This document shows positions 6,397 through 10,758 of a DNA stretch of 10,758 nucleotides, one piece after another. Positions within the stretch are counted from its first letter, which is position 1. Each line of letters starts with the position of its first letter. Origin of the DNA: JAMXLO01 sp036494925 (GTDB lineage Bacteria > Pseudomonadota > Alphaproteobacteria > Acetobacterales > Acetobacteraceae); contig DASXNR010000346.1 of NCBI GenBank assembly GCA_036494925.1, forward strand, positions 1 through 10,758, read 5' to 3'. Below the pieces are notes generated by a model. The model was not told the origin of the DNA, made no database searches, and saw nothing but the letters and a program-made list of their open reading frames with translations. Made by a program: the position numbers and the translations under genes.

Positions 6397-7641
6397 ATGC
6401 CGGTCACCACGGAGCGCCCAACGTTGCGAACCGAAACATGGCTGGTGTCGTACGGCTTGCTCGGACTGACCCAGAACGGCCTGGTGCCGGTGCTGATGCC
6501 TCTGGTCTCGGCAGGAAGCGGCGCCGCCGGTGTGACCTACGCGGCATTCTCGCTGCTGGGCCTGTTCGCCCCTTTTCTGGGGAGTTGGGCCGACCGCAAC
6601 GGCCGCCATCGGGATCTGCTGATCTGGGGCACACTCGGGTCGGGCGTGCTGCTGTTGATGTTCGATGCGGCCAATCTTCCGCTGCGCATCATCCTGGCGG
6701 CCGGTGCCGGCCTGGGAGTCATGGCGACGACGACAGCCGGCAATGTGCTTGCGATTCAGGGATTTCCCGAAGCGGAGTGGGATACCCGGGTGGCGCTGTT
6801 GCAACGCTATGTCAGCGCCGGCCAGGTGATCGGTCTGCTAGCCGCCGGCCTGCTGGCACGCAGCCGTCCGGGCGACGGCTTCGTGTTCGCCGGCGTCGCC
6901 CTGCTGGCCGCCGGCGCGCTGGCGTTTGTCTCGGCGCCTGGACGTCGGCCGCGCGATGCCAGCGACAAGCCTGCCCCCAGGCCGATGATCGGCGGCGACG
7001 CCGGCCTATCGGGGCCGCACCATCGCGGCCACCATCTCTCCTGGCGGGAACTCGGGGCGTTCCTCGGCGTGATCAACCGGCCACTGCGGCAGTTCCTGAT
7101 CGTCTGGCTGATTGCCTATCCCGCGATGAACGGGTTCGCCACGCTGTTCCCCGTGGCGATGACGCGCGAGTTCGGTATGGACCCTATCCTGCCATCGAGC
7201 GCCTATGCGATCGGTGTCGCCACCAGCCTGCTGCTATACGCGCCGATCGGCATGGCGACCCATCGTCTGGGCGGCTGGCAAATGCTGCTGGCCGGGTTCG
7301 GCGCGAGACTTGGGTTGCTGGGTGTGGTTGCCGCCTCGGGCCTGCTGCATGCCGGATGGGTGGGATGGCTGGTGCTGGTCGGGTTCGCGCTGATCCAGTT
7401 CGTCTGGCCGTTGCTCGCCGTCGCCGCGAATTCATTGTCGGTGCGGCTGGCGCCAACCGCGCGCGGCGAAAGTGTCGGGCTGTTCAATGCTGCTACCGCG
7501 CTGGCCGCATCGATTGGTTCGGCCTTGGCCGGGGTGATCTATGGTATCGGCGGATTCGCTGTTCTTGCAGCGACGGCGTTCGTGGCGGTGGGGCTCGCAT
7601 TGGCGCTGGCCGCGGTTTGGCATGGAAGGCGTGAGGGGTAG
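6397..7641 (+). CDS. MFS transporter
   Basis: This 414-residue protein is rich in hydrophobic helices, compatible with the 12 membrane segments of the major facilitator superfamily. GSWADRNGRHRD (residues 62-73), in the first cytoplasmic loop, is the MFS signature motif A (GxxxDRxGRR type). The central loop (about 181-216) is hydrophilic, arginine/proline rich and holds a histidine cluster HHRGHH (208-213), which could be a metal or pH-responsive patch but may be incidental. Substrate and direction are not evident; the N-terminal motif is seen in both efflux and uptake carriers. The ATG at 6397 begins just before the first helix; no strong ribosome site is visible. The neighbouring flavin monooxygenases suggest transport of a small organic compound, but this is only context. 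Confidence 0.88.
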   Translation: MPVTTERPTLRTETWLVSYGLLGLTQNGLVPVLMPLVSAGSGAAGVTYAAFSLLGLFAPFLGSWADRNGRHRDLLIWGTLGSGVLLLMFDAANLPLRIILAAGAGLGVMATTTAGNVLAIQGFPEAEWDTRVALLQRYVSAGQVIGLLAAGLLARSRPGDGFVFAGVALLAAGALAFVSAPGRRPRDASDKPAPRPMIGGDAGLSGPHHRGHHLSWRELGAFLGVINRPLRQFLIVWLIAYPAMNGFATLFPVAMTREFGMDPILPSSAYAIGVATSLLLYAPIGMATHRLGGWQMLLAGFGARLGLLGVVAASGLLHAGWVGWLVLVGFALIQFVWPLLAVAANSLSVRLAPTARGESVGLFNAATALAASIGSALAGVIYGIGGFAVLAATAFVAVGLALALAAVWHGRREG

Positions 7642-7711
7642 GCTGGTAGCGCGGCCGACGCGCGCATGCCGTATGCGTCCGATATATCCGCGAACATCGC
7701 AGGAGACTTGC
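7642..7711 (+). other. Intergenic leader before the LLM monooxygenase gene
   Basis: Seventy bases separate the MFS stop from the LLM start. A short perfect inverted repeat, CGCAT (7663-7667) and ATGCG (7673-7677) around five bases, might be an operator but could be chance. AGGAG at 7701-7705, six bases before the ATG at 7712, is a strong ribosome site that fixes the start against longer in-frame upstream options. Confidence 0.4.
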
Positions 7712-8839
7712 ATGGCCAGTCAACAGCCGTCGCCGCTCGGCCGGCTTCCCGACCACAAGCTCCTGCTCGGCTTGTTCCTGCCCATGCAACAGGGTGCGTG
7801 GAGTCCGTCGACCGCGCCTCGCTCGACGTCGTGGACGTTCGACTACATCGTGCGCTGCACGACGATGGCGGAACAGCTTGGCTTCGATCTGACATTCGGC
7901 CTCGCACAATGGCTCGGCAAGGGCGGCTACGGCGGCGAGATGCACTTCCGCGAGCACGAGGTGGATCCGATCATTGCCAATGCCGCTCTCGCAGCGCTGA
8001 CCAAATCGATCGTGCTGATCAATACCGTCCATGTCCTGTACGCGTGGCACCCGCTGCACCTGGCAAAGTTCGGCGCGGCGATGGACCACATCAGCGGCGG
8101 ACGGTGGGGCATCAACGTCGTCACCGGATACAAGCCGAGCGAGTACCGCATGTTCGGGCTCGAGCCGATCGAGCATGATCTCCGCTACCTGATGGCGGAT
8201 GAATTCACCACCATCATGGAGCGGCTCTGGACCGACGATGAGGAGCTAAGTTTCGGGGGAAAATTCTGGCAGACGGAACGAGCATTCCTGGCGCCAAAGC
8301 CGGGACTGCGGCGCCCGTTCCTGGTCAATGCCGCCTCGTCCGATGCCGGGCTCGACTACGCGGCGAAGCATTCCGACCTGATTTTCATCACGAGTCCGGC
8401 CGGCGCCGATCCGGAACAGGCCTGCGCGGCGCTGCCCGCGCACAATGCGAGGATCAAGGCGCTTGCCCGCAAATACCGGCGCGAGGTCAAGACAATCATC
8501 AACCCTCATGTGATCTGCCGTGCCACCGAGCAGGCAGCGCGAACGGCCTATGCGGCGATTCTCGAAAATGAGGATTCGGTTGCAGCCGATAATTTCGTGC
8601 GCACATTCCAAAGCGGCGACACTGCGTCATGGCGCGGACACAGCCGCTCGCAGTGGGTGATCGGCGGCAACGTTCATCTCGTGGGCACGCCCGAACAGAT
8701 CGTGGAGTGGTTCAGCAGGCTGAGCAGGGCAGGCTGCGACGGCGTGCAGGTGAACTTCTTCGACTATCTACCCGATCTCGAGTTCTTCGGCCGGGAGGTC
8801 ATCCCGCTGATGCGCGAGGCCGGGCTGCGTCGCGCCTGA
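7712..8839 (+). CDS. LLM-class flavin-dependent monooxygenase (RutA/SfnG-like)
   Basis: A 375-residue cytoplasmic protein of the bacterial luciferase-like family, which uses reduced FMN (supplied by a separate reductase) and oxygen to oxidise small molecules. GLFLPMQQGAWSP at the N-terminus, FGLAQWLGKGGYGG (63-76), HPLHLAKFGAAMDHISGGRWGINVVTGY (113-140), FLVNAASSDAGLDYAAKHSD (203-222) and VGTPEQIVEWF (324-334) follow the pattern of the subgroup containing pyrimidine monooxygenase RutA and dimethylsulfone monooxygenase SfnG. Nothing else of the rut or sfn pathways is in the window, so the substrate is open; sulfonates, sulfones, amides and cyclic compounds are possible. The ATG at 7712 has AGGAG six bases upstream. 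The EthA-like monooxygenase gene follows after 83 bp, and the two may be co-transcribed. Confidence 0.88.
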   Translation: MASQQPSPLGRLPDHKLLLGLFLPMQQGAWSPSTAPRSTSWTFDYIVRCTTMAEQLGFDLTFGLAQWLGKGGYGGEMHFREHEVDPIIANAALAALTKSIVLINTVHVLYAWHPLHLAKFGAAMDHISGGRWGINVVTGYKPSEYRMFGLEPIEHDLRYLMADEFTTIMERLWTDDEELSFGGKFWQTERAFLAPKPGLRRPFLVNAASSDAGLDYAAKHSDLIFITSPAGADPEQACAALPAHNARIKALARKYRREVKTIINPHVICRATEQAARTAYAAILENEDSVAADNFVRTFQSGDTASWRGHSRSQWVIGGNVHLVGTPEQIVEWFSRLSRAGCDGVQVNFFDYLPDLEFFGREVIPLMREAGLRRA

Positions 8840-8922
8840 ACCGTTGCGCTGGTCGGTGTCGCGTGCAGGCGCTACTCTCGCCGCCCAGTAGGCCGCCAAC
8901 CCCAGAGAGATGACCCAAACCG
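8840..8922 (+). other. Gap between the two monooxygenase genes
   Basis: These 83 bases hold no ORF, hairpin or promoter that I can support. AGAGAGA at 8904-8910 is a weak, rather distant ribosome site for the ATG at 8923. An ATG at 8910 is in another frame and leads nowhere. Confidence 0.3.
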
Positions 8923-10425
8923 ATGGACACCCTGCCAGCACGCGTCGTGACCCCGCCGCATCACACCGAGCACTTCGATGTGTTGATCGTCGGTGCAGGA
9001 ATTTCCGGGGTCGGGGGCGCCTATCACCTCATGAAACAATGCCCGGGCACGAGCTTTGTCGTGCTTGAAACGCAGGAAAGCTTTGGCGGGACATGGCTCA
9101 CCCACCGCTATCCGGGCATCCGGTCTGACAGTGACCTGTACACCTTCGGCTATCGCTTCAAGCCATGGACCAGCGCGCCGATCGCTACGGCCGCCGAAAT
9201 ACTTAAATATATGGGAGAGGTCATCGACGAGAACGACCTGGGCCCGCACATCCGCTATCGGCACACGATCTCCTCGGCGCGGTGGTCGAGCAGCGAGAAC
9301 CTCTGGACCATCGATGCGACCCGGACGGACACCGGCGAAAGCGTCCGTTTCGCCGCAAACTTTCTTTGGATGTGCCAGGGCTATTATCGGCACTCGGAGG
9401 GCTACACGCCCGAATGGGACGGGATGGCGGACTTCGAGGGCCGCATCGTTCATCCGCAGACATGGCCGGATGACCTGGACTACAAGGGCAAGAAGGTCGT
9501 CGTCATCGGATCCGGTGCCACCGCGGCAACGCTCATTCCCGCAATTGCGACCGACTGCGACCATGTCACGCTGCTGCAGCGCTCGCCGACGTATTTCCGG
9601 ACCGGCCGCAATGCGATCGAGCTCGCGGACGAGCTGCGACAACTGGAAATCAACGAGGAGTGGATCCACGAGATCGTGCGCAAGAGGATCCTGTTCGATC
9701 AGGCCGTGTTCACCCGCCGTTCGTTCAGCGAACCGGAAGTGGTGAAGCAGGAACTGCTGGCGGGGGTTCGTACTTATCTGGGCCCTGACTACGATGTTGC
9801 CACGGACTTCACGCCGAACTATCGGCCGTGGCGGCAGCGTATCGCCTTCATTCCGGACGGGGACCTGTTCCAGGGGATCAGCGGCGGCAAGGCATCGGTG
9901 GTCACCGACGAGATCGAGCGGTTCACGCAAACCGGCATTCTTCTGAGGTCCGGCAAGCTGCTCGAGGCCGACATCATCATCACCGCCACGGGCTTCAATC
10001 TCAACGTACTCGGCGACATCGACTTCACCATCGACGGCATGCCCCTGGTGTTCTCGGATACGGTCACCTATCGCGGCATGATGTTCACCGGTGTGCCCAA
10101 TATGGCGTGGGTGTTCGGATACTTCCGGGCGAGTTGGACGCTGCGTTCGGACCTGGTGAGCGACTTCGTCTGTCGCCTGCTCAATCACATGAAGGCCAAA
10201 GGCGTCAGGAAGGTCACGCCGGCCCTCCGACCCGAGGACAAGGACATGCCCTTGTTGCCCTGGATCGATCCGGAGAACTTCAATCCCGGCTATCTCATGC
10301 GCGGCATGCACCTGCTGCCGAAACGCGGCGACAAGCCCGAATGGCAGCACACCCAGGACTACTGGAGCGAGAAGGACGAATTACCCGCCATCGACCTCGA
10401 CGACCGCGCCTTCGTCTACGAATGA
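8923..10425 (+). CDS. EthA-like class B flavoprotein (Baeyer-Villiger) monooxygenase
   Basis: This 500-residue protein is full length and resembles M. tuberculosis EthA throughout. It has an FAD-binding GAGISG (24-29), the second BVMO motif GGTWLTHRYPGIRSDSD (55-71), the BVMO fingerprint F-x-G-x3-H-x3-W-P (FEGRIVHPQTWP, 171-182), an NADPH-binding GSGATA (196-201), and ATGFNL near 355. Type I BVMOs use NADPH and O2 to insert oxygen next to a carbonyl or to oxidise sulfur; EthA oxidises ketones and activates thioamides. The physiological substrate here is unknown. The ATG at 8923 fits the family N-terminus although its ribosome site is weak. The gene runs 3' to 3' into an Old Yellow Enzyme-type gene with only 17 bases between stops. 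The neighbouring LLM monooxygenase supports an oxidative degradation role. Confidence 0.92.
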   Translation: MDTLPARVVTPPHHTEHFDVLIVGAGISGVGGAYHLMKQCPGTSFVVLETQESFGGTWLTHRYPGIRSDSDLYTFGYRFKPWTSAPIATAAEILKYMGEVIDENDLGPHIRYRHTISSARWSSSENLWTIDATRTDTGESVRFAANFLWMCQGYYRHSEGYTPEWDGMADFEGRIVHPQTWPDDLDYKGKKVVVIGSGATAATLIPAIATDCDHVTLLQRSPTYFRTGRNAIELADELRQLEINEEWIHEIVRKRILFDQAVFTRRSFSEPEVVKQELLAGVRTYLGPDYDVATDFTPNYRPWRQRIAFIPDGDLFQGISGGKASVVTDEIERFTQTGILLRSGKLLEADIIITATGFNLNVLGDIDFTIDGMPLVFSDTVTYRGMMFTGVPNMAWVFGYFRASWTLRSDLVSDFVCRLLNHMKAKGVRKVTPALRPEDKDMPLLPWIDPENFNPGYLMRGMHLLPKRGDKPEWQHTQDYWSEKDELPAIDLDDRAFVYE

Positions 10426-10442
10426 TGCGGACTGCGAGATGG

Positions 10443-10758
10443 TCAAAGGTTCTTGACCAGGCGCAACGCGTCATAGATGGCGGCATGGATGTTGCGGCTG
10501 GCAACCGCGTCACCGATGCGGAACAACAGAAATTGTCCCTCGGAGTTGCGCGTCACGTCCTGTCGTCGGCCCGCAAGAAGCGCCGGGTGATCGACCTCGC
10601 CCAGGTTACGCGACTGCGGGCGTAAGGCGTCGTACAACTCGGTCGGCGGCAACGTCCCGTGTTCCACGACAACCTGGTCGACGAGGCGCTCGAACCGTTC
10701 CGGTCCGTGATCTGAGCCGATCGTCGCACTCAGCGCGTTGCCCTCGCGCCGTACCGAT
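10443..10758 (-). CDS. NADH:flavin oxidoreductase, Old Yellow Enzyme/dienoyl-CoA reductase type (C-terminal part)
   Basis: Only the last ~104 residues are in the window; the frame is open to the right edge and the start lies beyond it. The segment LYDALRPQSRNLGEVDHPALL and the terminal LFRIGDAVASRNIHAAIYD match the end of the FAD/NAD(P)-binding half of multidomain enzymes such as 2,4-dienoyl-CoA reductase, trimethylamine dehydrogenase and N-methylproline demethylase-type proteins. These join an FMN TIM barrel, a 4Fe-4S cluster and an FAD domain; those parts would lie outside the window. A GTG at 10667 is an internal valine rather than the start, because the conserved frame continues upstream of it. 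The stop is at 10443-10445, 17 bases from the stop of the convergent EthA-like gene. The exact substrate class (enoyl-CoA or N-methyl amine) cannot be decided. Confidence 0.82.
   Translation of the reverse strand, partial: SVRREGNALSATIGSDHGPERFERLVDQVVVEHGTLPPTELYDALRPQSRNLGEVDHPALLAGRRQDVTRNSEGQFLLFRIGDAVASRNIHAAIYDALRLVKNL

Noticed and set aside
6378..7634. 418-codon open frame overlapping the MFS gene in another frame
   Set aside because: It is arginine-, glycine- and alanine-rich with no hydrophobic helices or known motif, while the +1-related frame gives a clear MFS protein.
8872..10350. 492-codon open frame antisense to the EthA-like gene
   Set aside because: The opposite strand encodes a full-length monooxygenase with all family motifs. 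The antisense product shows no recognisable fold and is the kind of stop-free shadow expected in GC-rich DNA.
10441..10458. GGTCAA/TTGACC inverted repeat over the stop of the right-edge gene
   Set aside because: The stem is only six base pairs, lies largely within coding sequence and has no T-tract, so it is likely chance.

Overview
This is a GC-rich, densely coding bacterial segment with short intergenic gaps and two 4-bp stop/start overlaps. The gene families suggest an alphaproteobacterium, perhaps of the Rhodospirillales/Acetobacteraceae or Bradyrhizobium type. That placement is an inference from protein style and repeat type, not from a marker gene. I see no rRNA, tRNA, CRISPR array, transposase or phage gene.

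Left part (1-2273, + strand): the 3' end of a large nitronate monooxygenase-like flavin oxidoreductase carrying a four-cysteine C-terminal motif. An Asp/Glu/hydantoin racemase-family protein overlaps it by 4 bp, and a GrpB/UPF0157 protein follows.

Centre (2276-6326): a signalling block. A SigK-like ECF sigma factor overlaps a membrane-anchored RskA-type anti-sigma factor by 4 bp. Nine to fifteen bases later, depending on the start, comes an exported FecR-domain protein with a twin-arginine-like signal peptide. Convergent to these lies a CHASE2-domain class III adenylate cyclase with all its catalytic residues. A 160-bp nested palindromic repeat, touching the fecR-like stop codon, sits between the convergent genes. 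A candidate ECF promoter precedes the sigma gene. The likely theme is envelope sensing linked to transcription and to cyclic AMP; the link between the two halves is inference.

Right part (6397-10758): an MFS transporter diverges from the cyclase. After it come an LLM-class flavin-dependent monooxygenase (RutA/SfnG-like), an EthA-like Baeyer-Villiger-type flavin monooxygenase, and, convergent, the C-terminal end of an Old Yellow Enzyme/dienoyl-CoA-reductase-type NADH:flavin oxidoreductase. With the nitronate monooxygenase at the left edge, four of the eleven genes are flavin oxidoreductases, so the flanks look like small-molecule catabolism or detoxification.

Nothing here is clearly an undescribed system. 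The points most worth a second look are the sigma/anti-sigma/FecR/CHASE2-cyclase neighbourhood, the nested palindrome, the racemase lacking its usual second catalytic cysteine, and the cysteine cluster of the nitronate monooxygenase-like protein.
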